Assembly (NCBI GenBank): GCA_020353195.1
Contig: CP070691.1
Location: forward strand, 3,717,665 to 3,781,664
Reading direction: 5' to 3'
Source: Phycisphaerales bacterium
GTDB lineage: Bacteria > Planctomycetota > Phycisphaerae > UBA1845
DNA: 64,000 nucleotides
The notes under the pieces: model-generated
Database searches by the model: none
What the model was told of the DNA's origin: nothing
The model's input: only the letters and a program-made list of their open reading frames with translations
Part shown: positions 46,301-53,901 of the stretch, piece by piece
Position numbering within the stretch: position 1 is the stretch's first letter
How the letters are laid out: each line of letters starts with the position of its first letter
Made by a program: the position numbers and the translations under genes

Positions 46301-46719
46301 CCGCCCACATCCCGTCGCACTATATTCGCGCCGAGCGGTCGCGGATCGAGGTGTACCGCCGGACGGTTGCGTGTCGAACCACCGAGGATCTCGAGCAACT
46401 GCAGCGCGACCTGGCGGATGCGTTCGGGCCCTACCCGGAGCCGGTGTCGCGGTTGCTGGAGTTGGCCGAGATCCGCGTACTGGCGAGGCGATGGAAGATC
46501 CGCTCGATCATCCTTCGGGGACCGGACGTGGTGTTCACCGTGGAGAGCGTGGGCGTGGTGGACCGGCTTTTCGCCGACGCGCCGGGGACGGCCCGGATGC
46601 CCGACGACCACACCATTCACCTGCGCCTGCCTCCGCGCTACCTGGAGCCGCAGACGCTGCCGGTCATACTGCGGAAACTGCTCGGGACCCAGGTCCCCGA
46701 CCGGGAGACCGCACAATGA
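43369..46719 (+). CDS. mfd: Transcription-repair coupling factor Mfd
   Basis: About 1116 residues, close to E. coli Mfd (1148). Order of domains: degenerate UvrB-like N-terminal part with a low-complexity stretch near 110-140, RNA polymerase-interacting domain around 'LEPGDLVVHTLHGIAKF', then the RecG-type motor with Walker A 'GDVGYGKTE' (Lys608), 'DEEQRFGVEHKERLK' (DEEQ from Asp703) and 'TATPIPRTLHMSLLGIRDIS'. The second motor half has 'TSIIESGIDIPATNT' and 'QLRGRVGRS', and a TRCF domain ends the chain. Mfd removes stalled RNA polymerase and recruits UvrA. No strong Shine-Dalgarno is seen; GTG 43366 and ATG 43369 are equal candidates. The stop overlaps the next gene's ATG. Confidence 0.97.
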   Translation: MVIEAIANDPTLVRLCERLRTGEGPVFATGLWGSSAPMAAATVARRTGRLVLYITSHFDEADNARDDIEFFLGQSCDLLPAWETLSGEGAAAGEIDAERLRVCTRWGGRSLRAVAAPAATAGGGSGRPGGSPFSGTQALCGDDASDAGVIVAPILALMQPVPMPDALAANMLRVAVGQRIDPEEIIGWLVDRGFERLDLVESPGDFALRGGILDIFPRGDDQPVRVELFGDEVESIRRFDISTQRSSSPLDELAFAAMPDQYFRSPREVTDFLRYLPGNAVVAIDEPADVQAMGRTLRRRLGDPDELFEVEAILRRAHEFNPLHLSRLAAAPAAPAEDVFRFDVASLARFEGKAADAVDTLCEQADASRVIVVCDNAAERSRLAELIVERVGSVPSAIDLRVGLLHHGFEWRPADTIVVAHHEVFHRYRQRRRLRKLHATRPLETWTDLEPGDLVVHTLHGIAKFRALDVMKKGDSAKEEEFLTLEFADRAVLHVPTSQVDLVQKYVGAAGIRPRLSKLGGTRWGKTKERVAGAVTDLAEALLRIQAARETHDGTMYPDDTQWQREFEAAFIYEETEDQLSVAADVKGDLCGRRPMDRLLCGDVGYGKTEIAMRAAFKVVEYGRQVAVLVPTTVLAEQHYQTFRERMAEYPMAIASLSRFRSSKEQSTIVADARRGRIDIVIGTHRLLSADVGFADLGLVIIDEEQRFGVEHKERLKRLRETVDVLTMTATPIPRTLHMSLLGIRDISSLETPPIDRRAIATRVCTFDRQLIRNAIVREMNRDGQVFFVHNFVQSIDRMADEVRKAVPEAKVVVGHGQMKEANLERVMTAFMRHEADVLVCTSIIESGIDIPATNTIFIDRADRFGLADLHQLRGRVGRSKHRAYCYLLLSPDRPITSKAAKRLKAIEEFSELGAGFRIAMRDLEIRGAGNILGPEQSGHIAAVGYELYCSLLEGVVRRLKNEPDPRPAPVHLELDIAAHIPSHYIRAERSRIEVYRRTVACRTTEDLEQLQRDLADAFGPYPEPVSRLLELAEIRVLARRWKIRSIILRGPDVVFTVESVGVVDRLFADAPGTARMPDDHTIHLRLPPRYLEPQTLPVILRKLLGTQVPDRETAQ

Positions 46720-47960
46720 CCGCCGACCATGACGTTAAAGAAGCCGCCGACACCGTGCCGGCGAGTCAGCGCTTCAATGTGTGCGCCGGTGCCCGTGTGC
46801 TGTTTGCCGTCCTACTGGCGGGCGCCGGTTGCGCCGGCCTGAAGAAGGAAGGCCCGACCGCGGAGGCTCGCGGCCAACGATCAGAATCGGGACGGGCGCA
46901 ATCGGACGATCCGTTGACGGAGACCGTCTTGGACGGCGTGTCCGGCACGGAGCAACGCGACCAGTCGCCGGTGACGGTCATGTTCATCAACGGTGACGCG
47001 ATCACGGCGGAGGACGTGATCAGGCCGGTGCTCGACGAGCTGAAAGAACGGGCGGGAGTCATGTCCGCCCAGCGATATCGCGAGTTTCTCGTCGACACGC
47101 TTGGCGCGCGGATCCGGATCGAAGCCCGCGACCGCCTGCTGTATCAGGAGGCCTGCAAGCGCGTGGTCGAGCAGGAATGGGAGCGGATCGACCAGTATGT
47201 CGACCACCAGATCCGCGATATCGTCAACAAGGAGCATCAGGGCCGCCAGACCCGGTATGAAAAAGCGCTGGCCCGGCGAGGCTTGTCAGTGGAGGAGGAC
47301 CAGGAGCGGATCCGTCGCCAGGCGGTCGTGCAGTTGTACCTGACGGAGACCGTCGGTCGTCGGGTTGCGACGCCCACCCGACGCGAGCTGTGGCAGTATT
47401 TCCAGGAGCGCAAGGACGACATGACCCGTCCGTCGCGACGCGAGATGTTCCTGATTGAGGTGACGAAGAACGTGCCGTTGGACGCCGTGACCGCCAATGA
47501 CGGTTCGAAGGTGCCGCTCGACGCGTCGACCGCCATCCGGCTGGCAAAGGCGGAGCTGGTCGCGGGTACCCAGTTCGACGAGGTGGCCAAGAAATACTCG
47601 ACGGGCGTGCACGCGAGTGAAGGCGGCCGGTGGGGTTTCGTAATGCGCGACAGCGTGCGCGAGCGCTGGCAGCCGGCGGTCGATGCCCTGTTCGCGTTGG
47701 CCTGCGGTGAGCACAGCGATGTCATCGAAACCGACGACGCGTACTTCATCGTCAAGTGCGGCGAGATTGACGCCGGCCTGGCGCCGGATTTCGAGGCGAT
47801 GCAGCCGGAGCTGATCAGGAGCTACCGTGAACACCAGTTCAACGTCCTGGTTGAGGAGCTGGTGGTCGAGCTGCAGGCGAAGGCTACGATTCGACCGCGG
47901 GATCTGTCGCGGTTTCTTCGTGGGGCGGTCGAAGCCGCCCCTCGGCCCGCAGGGAGATAG
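46716..47960 (+). CDS. Parvulin-type peptidyl-prolyl isomerase lipoprotein (PrsA/SurA-like)
   Basis: 414 residues. A hydrophobic signal (~28-38) ends 'LLAGAGC', a loose lipobox. A SurA-N-like helical region (~90-240) is followed by a parvulin domain (~245-370) with 'GTQFDEVAKKYSTGVHASEGGRWGF', the conserved core of that fold, and a C-terminal helix. Such proteins help fold exported proteins outside the cytoplasmic membrane, which suits a genome rich in large secreted proteins. The ATG overlaps the mfd stop (ATGA, 46716-46719), so the two are translationally coupled. Confidence 0.85.
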   Translation: MTADHDVKEAADTVPASQRFNVCAGARVLFAVLLAGAGCAGLKKEGPTAEARGQRSESGRAQSDDPLTETVLDGVSGTEQRDQSPVTVMFINGDAITAEDVIRPVLDELKERAGVMSAQRYREFLVDTLGARIRIEARDRLLYQEACKRVVEQEWERIDQYVDHQIRDIVNKEHQGRQTRYEKALARRGLSVEEDQERIRRQAVVQLYLTETVGRRVATPTRRELWQYFQERKDDMTRPSRREMFLIEVTKNVPLDAVTANDGSKVPLDASTAIRLAKAELVAGTQFDEVAKKYSTGVHASEGGRWGFVMRDSVRERWQPAVDALFALACGEHSDVIETDDAYFIVKCGEIDAGLAPDFEAMQPELIRSYREHQFNVLVEELVVELQAKATIRPRDLSRFLRGAVEAAPRPAGR

Positions 47961-48032
47961 TGACGGTCGTTCAGACGGCGGCGCGGGCGGGCAAAGCTGC
48001 CCACCGCGCCCAGAGCAGCGGAGGTGTACACG

Positions 48033-49538
48033 ATGAATGCAGGCTTGGTGATGCTTCCGGCGGTGGTTGCCGTTGCCGTGGTCTCCGCGGCGACGGGCTG
48101 TGCTGCGGGCAGTGATATCGGTGCCACGGTTCGGCCCGCGGACTGCGCGGGGACCTGGTATCCCGGCGACGCCGAGACCCTGGCGAAAGAAGTGGACGAG
48201 CTGCTGGCGGCCGCGGCGCTGCCGACCCTCACCGGAAAGCCCGTGGCGGTGATAGCGCCCCACGCCGGATATCGCTGGGCCGCCCCGGTGGCGGCGGTGG
48301 GATACGGCTGCCTGAAAGGCCACTCCTACAAACGGGTGATCGCGCTGGCGTTTAACCACCGTTTGTCCGGCAGTTACCGCGGCGTGGACGTGCCGGCCGA
48401 GCTGACGGCCTACCAGACGCCGCTCGGACAAGTGCCGGTCGACCGTCCGGTCTGCGACGCGCTGGCCAAGGACTCACTGTTCGCGTCGCACCCCGGGGTG
48501 GATCGGAACGAGTGGTCGCTGGAGCTGCAGCTGCCTTTTCTGCAGAGGATGTTGGGCGAGTTTCGTCTGGTCCCGTTGCTCGTGGGGCGGATGTCCGACC
48601 GCGACTGGGTGGCGGCGGCTGAGGCCATCCTGCCGTGGGTCGACGATGAGACGTTGCTGGCGGTCAGCAGCGATTTCACGCACTACGGCCCGAACTACCG
48701 GTTCGTGCCGTTCACCGACGATATTCCAGACCGGCTCCGCGAGTTGGCCGACGCGGCGGCGGCGCCGATCCTCAAGTGCGACAACGATGGATTCGCGGAG
48801 CATCTGGCCAAGACGCAGGACACGATCTGCGGTCGGGGCCCGATCCGGCTTCTGCTGCGCGTCTTGTCGATGCAGGGCGGGGCCCAAGGTGTGCGCGCGG
48901 CATTCGACACGTCGGGCCGGATGTCCGGTGACTTTACCAACAGCGTGACGTATCAGTCGATTGTGTTGACCCGGCCGAAGGGCACGCTGGAAGGTCCGCA
49001 GCGGGAGTCGCTGTTGCGGCTGGCGCGGGAGACCATCACGGCTCATCTCAACGGCAAGGGACTGCCTGCTGTGGATGCGGAAAAGCTCCCGGCGGCGCTT
49101 CGTGCCCCCGGAGCGTGCTTCGTGACACTGACCAATCGCGGTGAGCTTCGCGGGTGCATCGGGAACATGGCGGCCACCGGTCCGCTGTACGGGGCGGTGA
49201 TCGACAACGCCGTGTCCGCGTGCCGCGATCGCCGTTTCGTGCGCAACCCGGTGACGGCGAAGGAACTGGATGAACTGCACGTCGAGATCAGCTACCTGAC
49301 GCCGATGCAGCGTGTCTCGAAACCGGGCGAGATCATCGTGGGGCGGCATGGTTTGCTGATCGTATCGGGTGGCCGACGGGGCGTACTGCTGCCCCAGGTC
49401 GCGTACTCGCGGGGGTGGAGCCGGGACGAGTTTCTCGCCCAGACGTGCCGCAAAGCCGGCCTGCCCCTCGATGCTTGGAGCCAACCTGCCGCCGAGATAT
49501 ACTCGTTTACGGCCGAAGTGTTCGGCGAGCCGGAATAG
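48033..49538 (+). CDS. amrB-amrA: AmmeMemoRadiSam proteins B (Memo-like) and A (AMMECR1) in one exported chain
   Basis: 501 residues. The N-terminus is a signal with a possible lipobox (ATG-C at ~23). The first part (~30-305) is Memo-like: 'AGTWYPGDAETL', 'VIAPHAGYRWAAPVAAVGY', 'NEWSLELQLPFL', 'SSDFTHYG'. The second (~320-500) is AMMECR1-like: 'GACFVTLTNRGELRGCIGNM', 'AVIDNAVSACRDRRF', 'LHVEISYLTP'. In other genomes these are separate genes next to a radical SAM enzyme; the reaction of the set is not established to my knowledge. GGAGGTG six bases before ATG 48033 decides the start. The DUF362 and radical SAM genes follow on the same strand. Confidence 0.85.
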   Translation: MNAGLVMLPAVVAVAVVSAATGCAAGSDIGATVRPADCAGTWYPGDAETLAKEVDELLAAAALPTLTGKPVAVIAPHAGYRWAAPVAAVGYGCLKGHSYKRVIALAFNHRLSGSYRGVDVPAELTAYQTPLGQVPVDRPVCDALAKDSLFASHPGVDRNEWSLELQLPFLQRMLGEFRLVPLLVGRMSDRDWVAAAEAILPWVDDETLLAVSSDFTHYGPNYRFVPFTDDIPDRLRELADAAAAPILKCDNDGFAEHLAKTQDTICGRGPIRLLLRVLSMQGGAQGVRAAFDTSGRMSGDFTNSVTYQSIVLTRPKGTLEGPQRESLLRLARETITAHLNGKGLPAVDAEKLPAALRAPGACFVTLTNRGELRGCIGNMAATGPLYGAVIDNAVSACRDRRFVRNPVTAKELDELHVEISYLTPMQRVSKPGEIIVGRHGLLIVSGGRRGVLLPQVAYSRGWSRDEFLAQTCRKAGLPLDAWSQPAAEIYSFTAEVFGEPE

Positions 49539-49544
49539 GAACCG

Positions 49545-49673
49545 ATGCGGGCCCCCCCACGGAATCACGTGGTCGGCGAGCGCATGGACGGGGTGTCGGC
49601 GGACTCGGTGTCGGCGCTTCTGGTGGTCAAGGTCCCGTTGCTCCCGTTCGCTCCGTTATTGCCGAAGTTCTAG
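49545..49673 (+). CDS. Candidate small protein (42 residues), doubtful
   Basis: A short frame between amrB-amrA and the DUF362 gene. It starts at ATG with AGGAA only three bases before it and ends TAG 15 bp before the next start codon. The second half is hydrophobic and Pro/Leu-rich ('ALLVVKVPLLPFAPLLPKF'). It matches nothing I know. The position in the operon is the only real support. Confidence 0.2.
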   Translation: MRAPPRNHVVGERMDGVSADSVSALLVVKVPLLPFAPLLPKF

Positions 49674-49688
49674 GCAGGGGTTTGTTGG

Positions 49689-50705
49689 ATGGCGACACAG
49701 CATACACGGCGCGATTTTCTGGCGCGCGTCGGCGCGGCTGCGGCGGGCGTAGCACTGACCGGAGCCACGGCGCCGGGATGTAGTGATCAGCCGGCTGGAA
49801 CGAACAAACGGGCTGACAAGCTGGCCCGGCGCGTCGTGATCGCTCGGGACGAGAAGCTGGCGCAGGGGGCGGTGGACGAGCACCGCGACCTTCTGCGCAA
49901 GTTGCTCAATGGTTCGGTGCAGAGACTGACAGGTGCGCCGGACGCCGGTGCGGCGTGGCGGGGTCTGTTCGGCCGGAAGGATCGTGTCGGGATCAAGGTG
50001 AACACACTGGGCCTGTCGACTCAGCCGGCGGTGGCCGACGCCGTCGTGGCCGGCTTGCGGCACGCCGGCGTACCGGCGGAGAATATCATCATCTGGGACC
50101 GCTTCGATGTGGAGCTGCAGCGGGCCGGGTACAAGCTGAATGCGTCGAAGCAAGGTGTTCGGTGTTTCGGCACAGATGCGGAAGAGGCAGGCCGGGGGTA
50201 TCAGGGGCGGATTGAATCGAGCGGGCGGATCGGGTCGTGCTTTTCGCGGATCGTGGCTGATCAGGTTGACGCGCTGATCAGCGTTCCCGTGCTCAAGGAC
50301 CACAATCTGGCGGGCGTTTCGCTGGGCATGAAGAACTTCTACGGCGCGATCCACAACCCGAACAAGTACCACGATCACAACTGTGATCCGTACATCGCCG
50401 ACGTGGTGGCCCACCGGTTCATCGGTCCCAAGTGGAGACTGACGGTGGTTGACGCGACCCGTGCGCAGTACCACGCCGGGCCGGGGCAGAGTCTGGAGCA
50501 CGCCTGGCCGTTCGGCGGGTTGATCGTCAGCGGTGATTTCGTCGCCGGCGACGCCGTCGCCGCCGACCTGCTCGAAGCGAAGCGTAAGACCGAAGGGCTT
50601 GAATCGCTGACCGACGAGAAGCGCCCGCCGGTGCACATCGCCACCGCCGGCGCGCGTGGGCTCGGCGAAGCCGATCTGAGCCGGATCGAACGTATCGAGG
50701 TGTGA
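49689..50705 (+). CDS. Tat-exported DUF362 protein
   Basis: 338 residues. It opens with a twin-arginine signal, 'HTRRDFLARVGAAAAGVALTG', and a possible lipobox Cys shortly after. The body is DUF362: 'DRVGIKVNTLGLSTQPAVADA', 'IIIWDRFD', 'LISVPVLKDHNLAGVSLGMKNFYGAIHNP', 'VVDATRAQYHAGPG'. DUF362 proteins often accompany iron-sulfur or redox enzymes, but this one lacks the ferredoxin-type cysteines seen in some relatives. Function is unknown. Its stop is one base from the ATG of the radical SAM gene, so the two are made together. Confidence 0.8.
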   Translation: MATQHTRRDFLARVGAAAAGVALTGATAPGCSDQPAGTNKRADKLARRVVIARDEKLAQGAVDEHRDLLRKLLNGSVQRLTGAPDAGAAWRGLFGRKDRVGIKVNTLGLSTQPAVADAVVAGLRHAGVPAENIIIWDRFDVELQRAGYKLNASKQGVRCFGTDAEEAGRGYQGRIESSGRIGSCFSRIVADQVDALISVPVLKDHNLAGVSLGMKNFYGAIHNPNKYHDHNCDPYIADVVAHRFIGPKWRLTVVDATRAQYHAGPGQSLEHAWPFGGLIVSGDFVAGDAVAADLLEAKRKTEGLESLTDEKRPPVHIATAGARGLGEADLSRIERIEV

Positions 50706-50706
50706 C

Positions 50707-51909
50707 ATGGAGTGCCTCGAGAACCTGTTTGCCGAGCCGACGCGGCGCGACGTTCTGCGATGGGGCGTCGCCTGTGGCGCCGCCGGCGTACTGTGTGATT
50801 CGGCCGCTGTCGCGCAGGACACGGCGGGCACCGGGGCTCTGGAGGGCCCGAAGCTCGAAGGTGTCGCCCGTCACGAGGCTCTGTTCTGGGAAGAGCTGGC
50901 GGACAGGAAGGTCAAGTGCACGCTGTGCCCGCGCGAGTGCGAGGTGGCCGACGTCGAACGCGGGTACTGCGGCGTTCGCGAGAATCAGGGCGGCAGGTAC
51001 CAGACCCTCGTCTATGGGGCGCTGTGCTCGGCCAACGTCGACCCGATCGAGAAGAAACCGTTGTTTCACTACCTGCCCGGCACGACGGCGTTTTCGATCG
51101 CCACCGCCGGGTGCAACATCGAGTGCGTGTTCTGCCAGAACTGGAGGATCAGCCAGTTCCGTCCGGAGCAGGTCCCGAGCAGGCACGTTCCGGCGGAGCG
51201 GCTGGTGGGCTCGTGCCGATCGCACGGCTCGCCTACGATCGCCTACACCTACTCCGAGCCGACGGTCTTCTATGAGTACATGCACGATTCGGCGGCGCTG
51301 GCGCGCCGACACGGCATCGGCAGCGTGATGATCTCCAACGGCTACATTCAGGACAAGCCACTGCGGCAGTTATGCCGCCACCTGACCGGTGTCAAGGTTG
51401 ACCTCAAGGCCTTTACCGAGACATTCTACGTCGATCATTGCGCCGGCGAGTTGAAGCCGGTGCTGGAGACGCTGGAGACGCTCAAGGACATCGGCATCTG
51501 GTTCGAGCTGGTGGTCCTGATCATCCCTACGCTCAACGACTCGTCGGACGAGATCAGGCGGATGAGCCGGTGGGTGGTCAAGCACCTCGGGCCGGACGTG
51601 CCGATGCACTTTACGCGCTTTCACCCGACCTACCGGATGACGAATCTGCCCCGCACGCCGGTGTCCACGATCGAACGCTGCCGGCAGGTCGCCTTTGACG
51701 CGGGCGTGCATTACGCCTACGCGGGCAATGTGGCCATGCACCCCGGTGAAAACACGTATTGCCATGGGTGCCGGCACGAACTGATCCGCCGGGTGGGCAT
51801 GCAAACCGCGTCGAACCGCCTCAAGGACGGCAAGTGTCCCAAGTGCGGTACGGCGATCCCCGGTGTCTGGTCGCAGGAGCAGGCCCTGGCGTTCTCGCCG
51901 AGATCATGA
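50707..51909 (+). CDS. amrS: AmmeMemoRadiSam system radical SAM enzyme with a Tat-like signal
   Basis: 400 residues. Near residue 12 it has 'TRRDVLRWGVACGAAGVL', a twin-arginine-like export signal ending around 'AAVAQ'. A Cys-rich block follows: 'CTLCPRECEVADVERGYCGVREN' contains C71, C74 and C78, here described in parts. The radical SAM cluster is C136-N-I-E-C140-V-F-C143 followed by Q-N-W. The barrel has 'YTYSEPTVFYEYM' and 'VDLKAFTETFY'. The C-terminus adds a rubredoxin/zinc-ribbon-like set (CHGC, CPKC). A radical SAM enzyme normally works in the cytoplasm with reduced flavodoxin, so an export signal is notable. It is coupled to the DUF362 gene and next but one to amrB-amrA. Confidence 0.85.
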   Translation: MECLENLFAEPTRRDVLRWGVACGAAGVLCDSAAVAQDTAGTGALEGPKLEGVARHEALFWEELADRKVKCTLCPRECEVADVERGYCGVRENQGGRYQTLVYGALCSANVDPIEKKPLFHYLPGTTAFSIATAGCNIECVFCQNWRISQFRPEQVPSRHVPAERLVGSCRSHGSPTIAYTYSEPTVFYEYMHDSAALARRHGIGSVMISNGYIQDKPLRQLCRHLTGVKVDLKAFTETFYVDHCAGELKPVLETLETLKDIGIWFELVVLIIPTLNDSSDEIRRMSRWVVKHLGPDVPMHFTRFHPTYRMTNLPRTPVSTIERCRQVAFDAGVHYAYAGNVAMHPGENTYCHGCRHELIRRVGMQTASNRLKDGKCPKCGTAIPGVWSQEQALAFSPRS

Positions 51910-52100
51910 GGCCCGCTCGCTTACGGTCGTCACTTGGGCGCTGGGTCTGTCCGGTCGCACGTCGGCGACACGCGGGCGCCGCAGCCACACAACTTTCGAC
52001 ATTTGCACTTTGACCCCAGAAACGATACGGTTGGCCGGAGCGGATAGGTGGGGATGTAGCAGGGCCGGATTCCGCTTGGAAGCCAGACGAGGAGAACCGT

Positions 52101-53900
52101 ATGACACCGCACCAACGCCGACAATTGTTGCCGGTCATCATGTTGTGCGCACTGATCGGCCCGGTCTGTGAGGTGCGCGCCGACACGGACCAGGGCGTGC
52201 AGCCCGGGGAATTCACGCTGGACAACGGGCTGAAGCTGCTGCTTGTTGAACGGCACGAGCAGCCGTCCTTCATAGGCGGCCTGGTTTTCGACGTTGGCTC
52301 GTGCAATGACCCGGCCGGCGTCAGCGGGATCGCCCACATGTTCGAGCACATGCTGTTCAAGGGCTCCCACGTCATCGGAACCACCGACTACGAGGCCGAG
52401 CGGCGGCTGATCGAACAGCAGGACGAGCTCCGGGCGAAGATGAACGCCGAGATGAACCGGATGCGGCTGATCAAACGGCGCGGCGGGATCACCGACGTGC
52501 TTGATCCCGACGAGTGGACGCCCGAGTACAAGAGCATGAAAGAGCAGTACGACACGCTGCTCGAGGCCCAGCGGGCGTACATGAAGGACAACGAGCTGAG
52601 CCAGATCTACTCCGCCAACGGCGGGGCGATGCTCAACGCGGGTACCTCGGAGGACATGACGATCTACTTCGTCCAGCTCCCGTCGAACAAGCTGGAGCTT
52701 TTCTTCTGGATGGAGTCGGACCGCTTGCTTGCGCCGGTGATGCGGGAGTTCTACGTCGAGCGCGAGAACGTTCGCGAAGAGCGCCGGCTCCGTACCGAGA
52801 GCACGCCCACGGGCCGGTTCGACGAGGCGTTTGACGCTTTGTTCTGGCAGAGCCATCCCTACGGCCGACCCGTTCTCGGCTGGGCGTCCGAGGTCGAGTC
52901 CATCACTCGCGACGACGTCCGCGAGTTCTTCAAAGTACACTACGCGCCGAACAACGCCACGCTGGTCATGGTCGGGGACTTTGACTCCGACAAGGTCATC
53001 GAATTGGCCGAGCGGTACTTCGGTCGCGTCCCCCGCGGTGAGACGGAGCCCCCGCCGGTGATCACCGAGGAACCCAAGCCAATCGCCGAGCGGCGGTTCT
53101 ATGCCGAGGCGGAGACCAACCCGCGCGTCCGCATTCGATATCACGGGGTGGCCATCGCCCACGAGGACGAGGCCGCCCTGGACGTGCTGGCCGAGCTGCT
53201 GTCGGGCAAAAGCGGCCGCCTCTACAAACGGCTCGTGACGGTTGAAGACGCCGCCATCGGCCGGCCCGGCGCCTCGAACACCTCCCGCAAGTACGCCGGC
53301 TTCCTCCAGATCAGTGCCACGGTCAAAGAAGGCCGCACGCCCGAAGAAGTCGAGCAGTTCGTCCTGGACGAGATCGACAAGCTTCGCGAGGGCGAGATCA
53401 GCGACCACGAGCTTCAGAAGGTCAAGAACCAGGTGCTGGCGTCGTCGATCCGCAGGCTCAAGAGTAACCCGGGCCTGATGTTCCAGCTTGCCATCTACGA
53501 CACCTGGTACCACTGGAGCTACATCAACGAGGCGCCGAAACGGATGCTCGAAGTCACCGCCGACGACGTGCGCCGCGTGGCGGCGACCTACCTGGACCCC
53601 AAGACCCGGACGGTGGCGATCTACCTCACCAAGGAAGAGGCAGCCACCGAGGAGGATCCGGAACTGGCCGCCGTGCTGGCCCTCCAACCACCCGAACGCC
53701 ACGCCCAGATCAAGGCGATGATCACTCAACTGAAGAAAACCAACGACGCGAGCAAGCTCCAGCAGCAGTTGCAGATGATGGAGCCGGCTTTGACTTCCGG
53801 GCAGATGCCGGAGGACAGGAAGCCGCTACTCGAGTACGCGGTCAAGGTCATCAGGGCCCGCGTGGCTGAGCTGGAATCCGCCAACAAGGAGTCGGAGTAA
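52101..53900 (+). CDS. M16-family zinc metallopeptidase (active-type subunit)
   Basis: 599 residues with a short signal peptide ending near 'VCEVRA'. The inverted zinc motif is intact: H79-M-F-E82-H83 within 'IAHMFEHMLFKG', with the third ligand expected in 'ERENVREERRLR'. A helical, charged insert of ~60 residues (~98-165) splits the N-terminal M16 domain. The second M16 domain runs from ~250, with a charged C-terminal tail. M16 enzymes degrade peptides in a closed chamber. GAGGAG precedes ATG 52101. The next gene starts two bases after the stop and encodes the partner subunit. Confidence 0.9.
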   Translation: MTPHQRRQLLPVIMLCALIGPVCEVRADTDQGVQPGEFTLDNGLKLLLVERHEQPSFIGGLVFDVGSCNDPAGVSGIAHMFEHMLFKGSHVIGTTDYEAERRLIEQQDELRAKMNAEMNRMRLIKRRGGITDVLDPDEWTPEYKSMKEQYDTLLEAQRAYMKDNELSQIYSANGGAMLNAGTSEDMTIYFVQLPSNKLELFFWMESDRLLAPVMREFYVERENVREERRLRTESTPTGRFDEAFDALFWQSHPYGRPVLGWASEVESITRDDVREFFKVHYAPNNATLVMVGDFDSDKVIELAERYFGRVPRGETEPPPVITEEPKPIAERRFYAEAETNPRVRIRYHGVAIAHEDEAALDVLAELLSGKSGRLYKRLVTVEDAAIGRPGASNTSRKYAGFLQISATVKEGRTPEEVEQFVLDEIDKLREGEISDHELQKVKNQVLASSIRRLKSNPGLMFQLAIYDTWYHWSYINEAPKRMLEVTADDVRRVAATYLDPKTRTVAIYLTKEEAATEEDPELAAVLALQPPERHAQIKAMITQLKKTNDASKLQQQLQMMEPALTSGQMPEDRKPLLEYAVKVIRARVAELESANKESE

Positions 53901-53901
53901 C

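Noticed and set aside
43801-46716. A 971-codon open frame on the minus strand across mfd
   Set aside because: Codon-bias shadow of mfd. It has low-complexity Arg/His/Gln-rich sequence and no ribosome binding site.
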